Shown one piece after another: positions 18,597 through 29,298 of a stretch of 64,000 nt of DNA; positions within the stretch are counted from its first letter, which is position 1, and every line of letters starts with the position of its first letter. The notes below the pieces were generated by a model, which was not told the DNA's origin, made no database searches, and saw only the letters and a list, made by a program, of their open reading frames with translations. The translations under genes and the position numbers were made by a program. The stretch lies in assembly GCA_029260765.1 (NCBI GenBank), contig JAJDCP010000018.1, forward strand, positions 1 through 64,000. Reading direction: 5' to 3'. The DNA comes from Planctomycetota bacterium (GTDB lineage: Bacteria; Planctomycetota; J058; JAJDCP01).

Positions 18597-19863
18597 CGCC
18601 TGCCTGCTGGTCTGGCTGGCAAGCCTGGCGCTGGCCCACCCCTACCACGTCAGCAGCACCGAGCTGGTCTATGACCGCGACAGCGGCAGGCTCGCAGGCA
18701 CGCTACGGGTGTTTGCCGATGACCTCGAGGGAAGTCTGCGCGAGCGCCTGCAGCGGCGCGTCCAGCTCGAGGAAGGCGCGGAGCTCGAGCCGTTGCTCGC
18801 CGAGTTGGTCGAGGCAGGCATAAGCCTGCGCGGCGCGGGCGAGCAGGAGCACCCGGCCGCGTTCATCGGCTGGCATCTCGAGGGCACACGCGCCGTATTG
18901 CAGTTCAGTTTGCCCGCTCTGTTTGGACTGCCCGGTCTGGAGTTGCGCAACGCTTTGTTGTGCGACCGGCTGCCGGACCAGTCGAATCTGGTCCAGCTGA
19001 CCGTCGAGGGGGCGCGCGAGACGCTGCTGTGCAGCGCCGAAGAGCCCTGGCAGCCCGTCAGCCTGCAGCTCCCGCCGACGGGCGAGCTGTCGGTGCGCAG
19101 TCTCGGAGAGCGTGGGCCCACGCTGCTGTTGCTGCCCGGTGTCGGCTGCGACGCCCGCTTCTTCGAACCATTCATGCAACGACACGCGCAGCGTTACCAG
19201 ATGCATGCGTGCAACCTGCCGGGAACCGCGGGCTCGCCGCTCCCCGAGGGACTCGACCCCGATTGGCGCTCAGGCGCCTGGCTGGCGCATGCCGAGCGGG
19301 CGGTGCATCTCTGGCTGCGATCGCAGGGCGAGCCGTCGGTCGTGCTGCTCGGTCATGGGCTGGGCGGTCTGCTGGCAGCCCGCCTGGCGGTGGCCTTCCC
19401 CGAGCGCTTTGTGGCAGTGGTAGCCCTGGACGCCTGGCATCCCCTGCAGCTGGCGCGGCTCGAGCCGACCGCGCAGCGCCCGCTGTGCGAACGGGTGGCA
19501 CAGCGCCAGGCGGCCTTGAGCGACGAGGCCTGGTGGCAGCAGAGGCTGGCCAGCGTGCAGGTCTGGAGCGGGGACGCGTTGCGCAGCGAAGAGCTGCTGG
19601 AGATGCAACGGCGCGTGCCGCGGGAGGTGCAGGCCCGCTATCAGCTCGAATGGTTCGACAGTCGCCTGGACGCAGAGCTGCGTTCGCTGGGTGGTCGTCT
19701 GCTCAACCTCGAGGCGACGCTCGACGCGGCTGCCTCGGAGGCCGCCTTTCCGGGCGCCGTGCAGGTGCGCGTAGAGGGAGCGGGGCACGCGCTGCTCGAC
19801 GATGCGCCGGCGCAGGTGGACGCGGCGTTGGCGGAGTTCTTGTCGGGGCTGGAGGGGCGCTGA
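18580..19863 (+). CDS. DUF6702 domain fused to alpha/beta-hydrolase fold
   Basis: This 427-residue protein begins with a signal peptide, then HPYHVSSTELVYDRDSGRLA, the opening of a DUF6702 domain. From about residue 165 an alpha/beta-hydrolase fold follows, with LLLLPGVGCDARFFEPF, VVLLGHGLGGLLAARLA and the late histidine in EGAGHALLDD. The nucleophile elbow reads GHGLGG instead of GHSxG, so the usual catalytic Ser is a Gly and classical hydrolase activity is unlikely. It overlaps the M1 peptidase gene and is probably a secreted partner of that enzyme. Confidence 0.7.
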   Translation: MRGPSSACLLVWLASLALAHPYHVSSTELVYDRDSGRLAGTLRVFADDLEGSLRERLQRRVQLEEGAELEPLLAELVEAGISLRGAGEQEHPAAFIGWHLEGTRAVLQFSLPALFGLPGLELRNALLCDRLPDQSNLVQLTVEGARETLLCSAEEPWQPVSLQLPPTGELSVRSLGERGPTLLLLPGVGCDARFFEPFMQRHAQRYQMHACNLPGTAGSPLPEGLDPDWRSGAWLAHAERAVHLWLRSQGEPSVVLLGHGLGGLLAARLAVAFPERFVAVVALDAWHPLQLARLEPTAQRPLCERVAQRQAALSDEAWWQQRLASVQVWSGDALRSEELLEMQRRVPREVQARYQLEWFDSRLDAELRSLGGRLLNLEATLDAAASEAAFPGAVQVRVEGAGHALLDDAPAQVDAALAEFLSGLEGR

Positions 19864-19919
19864 GCTGGGGTGTCGTACGACATCAGCAGACGACCTTTGT
19901 GCGTGCCGCGGGCGAATTT

Positions 19920-20012
19920 CAACCACCGACGTCACAGAGGCCACAGAGAGAGGCGGGTTCTGCCTCAGCAAGAGTCGATTCTTGGCTCTACTCGGTGTCC
20001 TCGGTGATCACT
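19920..20012. repeat. dispersed-type intergenic inverted repeat
   Basis: The segment starting ACCACCGACGTCACAGAGGC is imperfectly complementary to CTCGGTGTCCTCGGTGATCA at 19991-20010. It lies in the roughly 350-base space between the hydrolase and the sigma-54 regulator. It has the look of the CAC-rich intergenic repeats common in large environmental genomes. I see no gene in 19864-20210. Confidence 0.4.
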
Positions 20013-20159
20013 ATGGCGCATCCCGCCCTCACATGCCCTGTGGAAACTGTCGATCGGATTTGTCAGACACGCAAGTTGCGTGTATCCTCTCGATTGGAGT
20101 ACTTTCAACAAATCGACGGAAGCACTTCTGGCAGCAGTGGTTCGCTGCAGCCCTGGGGA

Positions 20160-20183
20160 TGTGTTGTCTTGCAAGGCAACACA
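20160..20183. promoter_or_regulatory. 24-bp near-perfect palindrome before sigma-54 activator
   Basis: TGTGTTG-TCTTGCAAGG-CAACACA is a palindrome with one mismatched pair, centred about 40 bases upstream of the activator start codon. It may be an operator for autoregulation or a leader hairpin controlling translation. Confidence 0.45.
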
Positions 20184-20210
20184 CCCAACTGCGACGGAAC
20201 CGGGGGGACC

Positions 20211-21227
20211 ATGCCGATGGAGGTGAGCCACGAGCCCGCAACCATGTTCCGTGGCCGGCCTCTGCGAGATTGGTCCACCCAGAACCCGGCCCTCTTTCGG
20301 GCCCTCGTGCTCGCGCGCCACGCCCGCCGTTGTACGATTCCGGTGATCATCTTGGGCGAGACAGGGACCGGCAAGACGCTGTTGGCTCGGGCCATCCACC
20401 GGGCTTCCGAGCGGGAGCACCGGCCCTTCGTCGCGCTGAACGCCTCGGCGCTTCCCGAGACCCTGGTCGAGAGTCAACTCTTCGGGCACGTGCGCGGCGC
20501 CTTCACCGGTGCCCTGACGAACCAGGCGGGCAAGTTCGAGCGGGCCGACGGCGGCACGCTGTTTCTCGACGAAGTCGGTGATCTGGCGGCCAATGCCCAG
20601 GCCAAGCTGTTGCGGGCGGCAGACCATGGCGAGTTTGAACCCCTCGGCAGCGCAAGCAGTCGGCGGGCGGACGTACGGCTGATCTCGGCCACCAACCGCC
20701 CTCTGCGGCGCCTGGTGCGCGATGGAGCCTTCCGTGCAGATCTGTACCACAGGCTTGCGGGTCTGACCATCGTGCTGCCGCCCTTGCGCGAGCGTCCCGA
20801 AGACCTGCCAGCCTTGATCGACGATGGGCTGCTGCAGGCTTCCACCATCCTGGGGGTCGCCGTCCCCCGCTTGTCTGAGGAAGGCCGGCGGATGATGCGG
20901 GAATACTCGTGGCCGGGCAATCTGCGCGAGCTGCACCAGGTGCTGCGCACGGCCACGCTGCTGTCCGACGGGGGCGCCATCTGTCGTCAGCATCTGCTCA
21001 TGGCGAATCCTGGCTTTCTAGACGCCAGTGCGCAGGCCGCAGCGTCGGACACGACCTGTTGCCTCGAGCGAGCCAAGGAGCGGCACATTCTCAAAGTGCT
21101 CGAGCTTGCGGGAGGCAACCGGCGCAAAACCGCCCGTCTACTCGACATTTCCCGCTCGACGCTGGCTCGCTACCTCGAACGCCTCGATCTGAGCTCGGTC
21201 TCTGCGTCGAAGGGCGACACCCGCTGA
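20211..21227 (+). CDS. sigma-54-dependent transcriptional activator, no receiver domain
   Basis: This 338-residue protein has an AAA+ domain with Walker A GETGTGKT at 49-56, the sigma-54 contact loop GAFTGA at 96-101, Walker B GTLFLDE at 115-121 and an arginine-finger region. A Fis-type helix-turn-helix (NRRKTARLLDISRSTLARYL) sits at the C-terminus. The N-terminal sensory or receiver domain normally found in NtrC-like proteins is absent, so activity must be controlled in another way, as with PspF-like activators. The start at 20211 has only a G-rich stretch upstream. It stands alone, and its target promoters are not evident here. Confidence 0.9.
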   Translation: MPMEVSHEPATMFRGRPLRDWSTQNPALFRALVLARHARRCTIPVIILGETGTGKTLLARAIHRASEREHRPFVALNASALPETLVESQLFGHVRGAFTGALTNQAGKFERADGGTLFLDEVGDLAANAQAKLLRAADHGEFEPLGSASSRRADVRLISATNRPLRRLVRDGAFRADLYHRLAGLTIVLPPLRERPEDLPALIDDGLLQASTILGVAVPRLSEEGRRMMREYSWPGNLRELHQVLRTATLLSDGGAICRQHLLMANPGFLDASAQAAASDTTCCLERAKERHILKVLELAGGNRRKTARLLDISRSTLARYLERLDLSSVSASKGDTR

Positions 21228-21235
21228 GGCCACGC

Positions 21236-21916
21236 TCAGTCGTCGCTCCCCGCGGACAGGCGCAGCACGGGTTTGCACGCCAGCCCGAGCACAACGCCGT
21301 ACACGACATGGCCGAGAAGGCCGATGCCGAAGTTCACGGCTGTGATGGGGAAGAGAAAGGTCGTGGCGTCGGGAACGAACAGCAGCGTGGCCAGCAGATT
21401 GCAGAAGATCCACAGGCCGTAGACCACCCCCCAGAACGCCGCTCGTCCACGGGGATGCAAGAAGCTGAGGATGATGGCGTAGGACACGCCCATCCCCCCG
21501 CCATTGCCGGCGAAACGCCAGGCATAGCCGACAATGGGGTGCACGCCCTCGCGCTGCAGCAGCCAGTCGCCGATGCCGGGAATGAAATCATGCATGATGC
21601 CGGCAAAGACAAAGGGCATCCGCGAACAATCGTAGAGCAGCACAGCCAACAAGCCGGCCAACCAACCGCACAGCGCGATCTTGCCGACTTTCGGGAAGAT
21701 CACACCTACAGCAACCAGCAGCACCGCGACGGGAAACACGACAAACGGTCCCCACAGGTGGAGAGGGATCGCGCCCGACACGTGTCCGACGATGCCGAGA
21801 ATGGTCACGAAGCCACCAGCCAGGAACATCAAGCGGGTCACGACTTCCGCAGTGCTGATTCCCAAGCTCCCAAGCCGGTTGCGCAGAGCCCTCGCCACAG
21901 ATGGGCGCTCTTCCAT
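21236..21916 (-). CDS. multi-pass membrane protein, unknown function
   Basis: This protein of about 226 residues starts at 21916, where GGGGGA lies just upstream of ATG. It has six to seven hydrophobic helices, for example FLAGGFVTILGIVGHVSG and FWGVVYGLWIFCNLLATLLF. A histidine/glycine-rich stretch (GMGVSYAIILSFLHPRG) lies between helices. There is no recognisable transporter motif. It converges tightly with the sigma-54 activator (8 bases apart) and lies downstream of aconitase. Confidence 0.6.
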   Translation of the reverse strand: MEERPSVARALRNRLGSLGISTAEVVTRLMFLAGGFVTILGIVGHVSGAIPLHLWGPFVVFPVAVLLVAVGVIFPKVGKIALCGWLAGLLAVLLYDCSRMPFVFAGIMHDFIPGIGDWLLQREGVHPIVGYAWRFAGNGGGMGVSYAIILSFLHPRGRAAFWGVVYGLWIFCNLLATLLFVPDATTFLFPITAVNFGIGLLGHVVYGVVLGLACKPVLRLSAGSDD

Positions 21917-22106
21917 GGTTCCCCCTTCACACCCCACTCCGTCAGGCCGTGAACGCATTGCGCGTGCGCGGCCATGAGCTGGAGAACGGCTAGGCCCATT
22001 AGGAAGCAAGCGGCGTTCCGGCGCCCGGATTACGGGGTGGAAGCACAACGCAACACGGGCTCGGGGTGGATAGTGGATTCTTGGGGGCAGGTGAGGTGGA
22101 CCGATT

Positions 22107-22126
22107 TTGAGGCCAACCGGCCTCAA
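22107..22126. terminator. strong hairpin downstream of aconitase
   Basis: TTGAGGCC and GGCCTCAA form a perfect 8-bp stem with a 4-base loop, about 60 bases after the aconitase stop codon. There is no U-tract, so it may act as an RNA 3'-end stabiliser or a factor-assisted terminator. Confidence 0.45.
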
Positions 22127-22185
22127 ACCGGGCCAGGCTCCAGCCCAGCGGCAGCGATGCGCGCCAGCCGCCGGGCTTTCCAGTT

Positions 22186-24921
<2,736 letters not shown>

Positions 24922-24989
24922 GGGAAGCTCCTTCTTTGGTCCCTGGGTACACCCGCAAAGGTACAAAGCACTCGAGAATAAAGAAAATC

Positions 24990-25002
24990 GATTGATTCAA
25001 TC
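24990..25002. promoter_or_regulatory. LysR-type operator candidate between acnA and regulator
   Basis: GATTGA-T-TCAATC is a perfect inverted repeat containing a T-N11-A pattern. It sits in an unusually AT-rich patch (about 24970-25020) of the 126-base space between acnA and the divergent LysR gene, which is the expected place for the regulator to bind. Confidence 0.55.
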
Positions 25003-25047
25003 TTTGTGATAGAATTTTCCTATGGCTTGCTGCAGGAGGTTGTGTCG

Positions 25048-25947
25048 ATGCCGGAGCGGACCAGACTCCACACATTCCTGTTGATCGCCCGCGAGGGCAA
25101 TCTCACCCGCGCGGCCGAGCAGATGCACCTGAGCCAACCGGCGGTCAGCGCCCAACTGGCAGGTCTCGAACAGGAGGTCGGTCAGCGGCTGTTCGATCGC
25201 ACCGCCCGGGGCATGGTGTTGACCGAGGCAGGGACCACCTACCGCGCCTATGTGGAGGAAGCACTCGAGCGGCTCGACGCCGGAGAGCGCGCCGTCAGGG
25301 CCCTGGCAGGGCTCGAAGGCGGCAGCCTCTCCATCGGAGGAGGGGCGACGGCAACCACCTACCTGATCCCCAGCGTGCTGGGCGCTTTCCACCGGGACTT
25401 CCCGAGCATCCGTCTGTTCGTCAGGGAACAGGGGAGCCAGGGGGTTGCCGCAGCCGTGTTCGCAGGCGATCTCGATCTGGGCATCGTCACCCTGCCGATC
25501 ACGGGACTCGACCGCCACACGCTGGCGTGCCTGCGGGTCGAGGCCTGGGTCGAGGACGAGCTGCGGCTGATTCTGCCCCCGGGGCACCGGTTGCGCGAGC
25601 GCAAGACCTTCCGCTGGCCCGAGCTGCAGGGCCAGCCGCTGGTGCTGTTCGAGGCGGGGACCGCGGTGCGCAGCCTGCTCGATGGGCACATCGAAGCGGC
25701 AGGCGTGCAGGTGCAGCCCGTCATGGAGCTGCGTAGCATCGAGTCGATCCAACAGATGGTGGCGCAAGGCATCGGCGCTGCCTTCGTCAGCCGCTATGCG
25801 CTCAGCGAGCAACAGCCGGGGCTGTACTGTGCCGATGGCCGGGTGCTGCGCAAGCTGGCTGTCGTCACGCGGCGTGACCGCACGGCGAGCGCGGCGGCGC
25901 GCACCTTCCGACGGCGGTTGCTGGGGGAGGGCCAGCGGGTGGGTTGA
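25048..25947 (+). CDS. LysR-family transcriptional regulator
   Basis: This 299-residue protein starts at 25048 with AGGAGG eight bases upstream. The N-terminal winged helix-turn-helix is typical (NLTRAAEQMHLSQPAVSAQL). A type 2 periplasmic-binding-protein-like effector domain follows (GSLSIGGGATATTYLIPSVL). It is probably an effector-responsive regulator of the divergent acnA, with which it shares a compact AT-rich control region. The effector is unknown; citrate or another TCA intermediate would be a natural guess. Confidence 0.92.
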   Translation: MPERTRLHTFLLIAREGNLTRAAEQMHLSQPAVSAQLAGLEQEVGQRLFDRTARGMVLTEAGTTYRAYVEEALERLDAGERAVRALAGLEGGSLSIGGGATATTYLIPSVLGAFHRDFPSIRLFVREQGSQGVAAAVFAGDLDLGIVTLPITGLDRHTLACLRVEAWVEDELRLILPPGHRLRERKTFRWPELQGQPLVLFEAGTAVRSLLDGHIEAAGVQVQPVMELRSIESIQQMVAQGIGAAFVSRYALSEQQPGLYCADGRVLRKLAVVTRRDRTASAAARTFRRRLLGEGQRVG

Positions 25948-26038
25948 TGGCGTCGCGGTTGTTGTGAGGCCTCGATCACTCTACAATCGCCAGCAAGTCG
26001 TTCGGCCGGGGTAGAGCCGGCCACAACCTCGGAAGACC

Positions 26039-26950
26039 ATGCATATCCGTTCGATTCTCATCGCTGGTGCGATTCTTGCCAGCGCATTCCCAGTCCTCGC
26101 TCAAGAGCTCAACCAGTGCCCCGAATGCCATGAGCTGTTTGCTCCTGACGGGCGCTTCTGCACCCAGTGCGCGGGGCCCTTGCAGCCCTGGCGTCCCGCC
26201 TGCGGCAACTGCGATCGCACGTTCGCGGCGCGGGATCATTTCTGTTCTGGCTGTGGCAGTCCTTTGGAACACGCCCCGCTGTATTGCGCGGGTTGTGAAC
26301 GCCCTATCGACGCCTCGGACCGGTTCTGCCGGCTGTGCGGGCACGCAAACCGCGCTCCCCTGGCGGGGGCACCCGACAACGAAGCCAGTCCGAAATTCCT
26401 CAGCGCGGCCGCGACGTTCTCCCAGGCTCTGATCAGCGAGGCCTATGGCGCCTATAAGGCGGGACAATTGCAGCGCTCGCTACGTCTATACAGCGAGGCT
26501 CTGCGCTGGGACCGCGAGCAGCCACGCGCCTGGGCAGGCAGGGGGCGGGTGCGCCTGCTGTTGGGGAACCGCGACGGTGCGTTGCACGATTTCCGGGCCG
26601 CGCGCATGCGCGACACGGAGGTGTTTCCCGGCCTCTGGGAGTTTGCCTCCGGCGGTGGGAACGCAGGGCTGCAAGAGCACAGTCAACCGGGCGTCTGGCG
26701 CGGCTCCCTGGCACGCTACTACCTGGACGAGATCGACGCCGATACGCTGCTCGAGATCGCGGCGGGCGACGCCGAACAGCTCTGCGAAGCTCATGGCTAC
26801 ATCGGGCTCCGAGCGGAGCTGGAAGAAGACTTCGAGCGGGCCCGCGAGCACTACGAACAATGCGTTGCGGCCGGCGTCAGCAACTACATAGAACACGCCT
26901 ACGCGGCCAATTGGTTGCGAATGCACGCAGGCGAGTCGAAGGTCGAATAG
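26039..26950 (+). CDS. exported zinc-ribbon and TPR protein
   Basis: This 303-residue protein starts with a signal peptide (MHIRSILIAGAILASAFPVLA). Consecutive CxxC zinc ribbons follow, including CPECHELF, CTQCAG, CGNCDRTF, CSGCGSP, CAGCERP and CRLCGH. The C-terminal half is TPR-like (AYGAYKAGQLQRSLRLYSEA). Double zinc ribbons are usually cytoplasmic, so export is odd; the hydrophobic segment may instead be a membrane anchor. GGAAG precedes the ATG. It is convergent with the methyltransferase at 26961. Its function is unknown; a scaffold role is inferred. Confidence 0.7.
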   Translation: MHIRSILIAGAILASAFPVLAQELNQCPECHELFAPDGRFCTQCAGPLQPWRPACGNCDRTFAARDHFCSGCGSPLEHAPLYCAGCERPIDASDRFCRLCGHANRAPLAGAPDNEASPKFLSAAATFSQALISEAYGAYKAGQLQRSLRLYSEALRWDREQPRAWAGRGRVRLLLGNRDGALHDFRAARMRDTEVFPGLWEFASGGGNAGLQEHSQPGVWRGSLARYYLDEIDADTLLEIAAGDAEQLCEAHGYIGLRAELEEDFERAREHYEQCVAAGVSNYIEHAYAANWLRMHAGESKVE

Positions 26951-26960
26951 CGGGCCTCCC

Positions 26961-27764
26961 TCATTCCGCCAGCTTCCGTGCCGTCAGCGCGTACACCATC
27001 GGGATGCGCGGCGCGATGTGCTCGATACGGAAACGCCCCGGCTGCGCCTCGACAGCGTGGGAAAAACATGCGTACGGGGAGTAGTCGAATTCCTGCAGCG
27101 ATTGGAGCTGCAGACCCGCCTCGAGCGCGCAGCTGACCACCTTTCCCAGCCCGTGGTTCCAACCAACCGAGCGGATGGGGGCGGTGGCCGTGGGGTTCCC
27201 GTAGCTTCCCTGCTGCTCTTCGATGATCGGCGCGGCGCTGCAGTAGTCGTAGCGCAGCTCACGGAAGTCGTCGTCGAAAGTCCAGATGAACGGGTGGAAC
27301 TCGACCAGCACCAGCTGCCCCCCCGGGCGCAGAAAGCCCGCTACCAGCCGCGCCCAGGCCTGCAGATCCGGCAACCAGCCGATGGCTCCGTAGGAGACGA
27401 ACACCCGGTCGAAGCGCTCGCTGATCAACGACGCCGCGTCGTAGACATTGCAGCACACAAACCGGGCCTCGACCCCGAGCTCGTCGGCGAGCCGGCGGGC
27501 CTCGTCAATCGCCCGGTCGGAGAAGTCGACTCCCACAGCCCGTGCACCCATGCGGGCCAACGAGATCGTGTCCTGGCCGAAATGACACTGCAGGTGCAGA
27601 ATCGACTGGCCCCCGACATCCCCCAGGATCTCGAGCTCGATCTCTTTCAGCGAAGTCTCCCCCTGGCGGAAGGCTTCATGGCGGTACCAATCGGATTGCA
27701 GGTGCAGCTCGGTGCGTCGGTTCCAGTTCTCGCGGTTGATCTGGAAGTACTCTTCGTTGCTCAT
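26961..27764 (-). CDS. class I SAM-dependent methyltransferase
   Basis: This 267-residue protein has the SAM-binding core SILHLQCHFGQDTISLARMG (motif I) and GVDFSDRAIDEARRLA, followed by FLRPGGQLVLVEFHPF. It resembles ubiquinone/menaquinone-type and small-molecule methyltransferases of the Methyltransf_11/25 group. I chose ATG at 27764 (MSNEEYFQINRENWNRRTE) because homologous proteins start this way; the upstream ribosome site is weak. It is divergent from the diguanylate cyclase. The substrate is unknown. Confidence 0.8.
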   Translation of the reverse strand: MSNEEYFQINRENWNRRTELHLQSDWYRHEAFRQGETSLKEIELEILGDVGGQSILHLQCHFGQDTISLARMGARAVGVDFSDRAIDEARRLADELGVEARFVCCNVYDAASLISERFDRVFVSYGAIGWLPDLQAWARLVAGFLRPGGQLVLVEFHPFIWTFDDDFRELRYDYCSAAPIIEEQQGSYGNPTATAPIRSVGWNHGLGKVVSCALEAGLQLQSLQEFDYSPYACFSHAVEAQPGRFRIEHIAPRIPMVYALTARKLAE

Positions 27765-28011
27765 CGCGTCTCGCGCTTTGGGGTTCCTTCTACTGTCTTG
27801 GTGGACGCCGATGCCCGCAATCGATTTCTCGCTCTGTAGAGATTTCTGGACAGGTAAAGTGCTCCCGAGGGATGCAAGAGAATCGGCCCCACAAGCGCAG
27901 TCTGGACCAGCGCTGCAGGGGCTGCCTGGAGCGGATGGGCTGAAAAGGCCCGTGCATGCCGATAAACTGAACAATGGAAGTTGACCCCCCCCGCGAACCA
28001 AGGAGAGCACG

Positions 28012-29250
28012 GTGGGCCCCGAGCACGCGCGAACCGCAGCCTCCGCGGCCGACGATTCCGGGCCGGTCTCGAGCTCCAAGTGGAACCTGGAGCCCGATGG
28101 AGTCTCGACCGGCAGGCCGTTGTGGAACGCGCTGACCTTAGTCTTCAAGGATCCTGAGCTCGAGCGACTCTTCGGCGAGTACATCCGTTCGCGCACCGCC
28201 ACGCTGGCTCGCCGCAGCGTAGTCCTGGCGATCCTCCTCTACGCGGTTTTCGGCTTCGCAGACTACCACCTCGCCGGCGACGCCTGGAACGCCAATACTG
28301 CGATCCGATTTCTGATCGTCGTCCCCTATTTGCTGCTGGTCTACTTCCTGCTCAAGCTGCCTCGAGCAAGGCGCTATCAGCAGCCCTTGATGCTCAGCGT
28401 CGAGATCGTGGCAGGCCTGGGCCTGTTGGCCATGATGGCCGTGATGCCCCGGGAGGTGGGCAGCCTCTACTTTGGCGGCCTGGCCTTGTGTTGCATGTTC
28501 GGCTATATGGTCTTCCCGATGGGCCTGGTCAGGGCCTCCGTTGCCGGATGGTCGCTCATGGCTGGTTTCCTGCTCGTTGCGCGGGGGCAGGTGTTCGACG
28601 GCCCCAACCTGGTCGTCTACCCGTTCTTTTTCGCGGCCGCGAACATCGCCGGGATGTTTGCAACCTGGTCCCTCGAGCGCTACCGGCGCAAGAACTACTT
28701 CCAGCTGCGCTCGCTGTGGAAGCAGCGGGCTGCCTTCGAGCGCCTCAATGAAGAGCTCGAGAGGTTGGCCACTCATGATCCTCTGACCGGCTTACTGAAC
28801 CGTCGCTCTCTCGACCAACGGCTTGCTGAAGTCATTGCAGCCCAGACGCGCCACGGAGATACAGCGAGTCTGTTCTTGCTGGACCTCGACCGGTTCAAAC
28901 AAGTCAACGACCAGCTTGGACATCTGCGAGGCGACGCTTTTTTGTGCCAGATAGCGCAGCTCATCTGCGTAACCGTGCGCGAGATCGACGTGGTGTTTCG
29001 CTTCGGTGGCGACGAGTTTCTCGTACTGCTCCCCAGGACCTCCGAAGCCCAGGCGCTGGTTGTGGCCGATCGTCTGCGCACGGCATTCGAGCAGATGGTC
29101 GAGGGCATCGAAGAGCTGCGGGAACTCGGTCTGGGCTGCAGCATCGGCGTCGATCACGTGCGGGACGGGGACACGCCGGACGCGATCCTCCGCCGTGCCG
29201 ATGCGATGCTCTATGAGGAAAAACAGAGCAAGAGAGTGGCCGCGACCTGA
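28012..29250 (+). CDS. membrane-bound diguanylate cyclase
   Basis: The start is GTG at 28012 with AGGAG six bases upstream. The 412-residue product has about six N-terminal membrane helices (for example FLIVVPYLLLVYFLLKL), a short linker helix and a complete GGDEF domain. The catalytic signature GGDEF lies at 332-336. The inhibitory I-site R323xxD326 sits five residues ahead of it, so product feedback by c-di-GMP is expected. This contrasts with the degenerate GGDEF at 11319-12965, a possible receiver of its signal. Confidence 0.93.
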   Translation: MGPEHARTAASAADDSGPVSSSKWNLEPDGVSTGRPLWNALTLVFKDPELERLFGEYIRSRTATLARRSVVLAILLYAVFGFADYHLAGDAWNANTAIRFLIVVPYLLLVYFLLKLPRARRYQQPLMLSVEIVAGLGLLAMMAVMPREVGSLYFGGLALCCMFGYMVFPMGLVRASVAGWSLMAGFLLVARGQVFDGPNLVVYPFFFAAANIAGMFATWSLERYRRKNYFQLRSLWKQRAAFERLNEELERLATHDPLTGLLNRRSLDQRLAEVIAAQTRHGDTASLFLLDLDRFKQVNDQLGHLRGDAFLCQIAQLICVTVREIDVVFRFGGDEFLVLLPRTSEAQALVVADRLRTAFEQMVEGIEELRELGLGCSIGVDHVRDGDTPDAILRRADAMLYEEKQSKRVAAT

Positions 29251-29298
29251 CAGATCTGTCCGGCCCAGGGGCCTCTGTCACGGCGGCGCTAGCTGCCC

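Noticed and set aside
19965..20993. Long minus-strand open frame opposite the sigma-54 activator
   Set aside because: No protein character. The opposite strand carries intact Walker, GAFTGA and HTH motifs.
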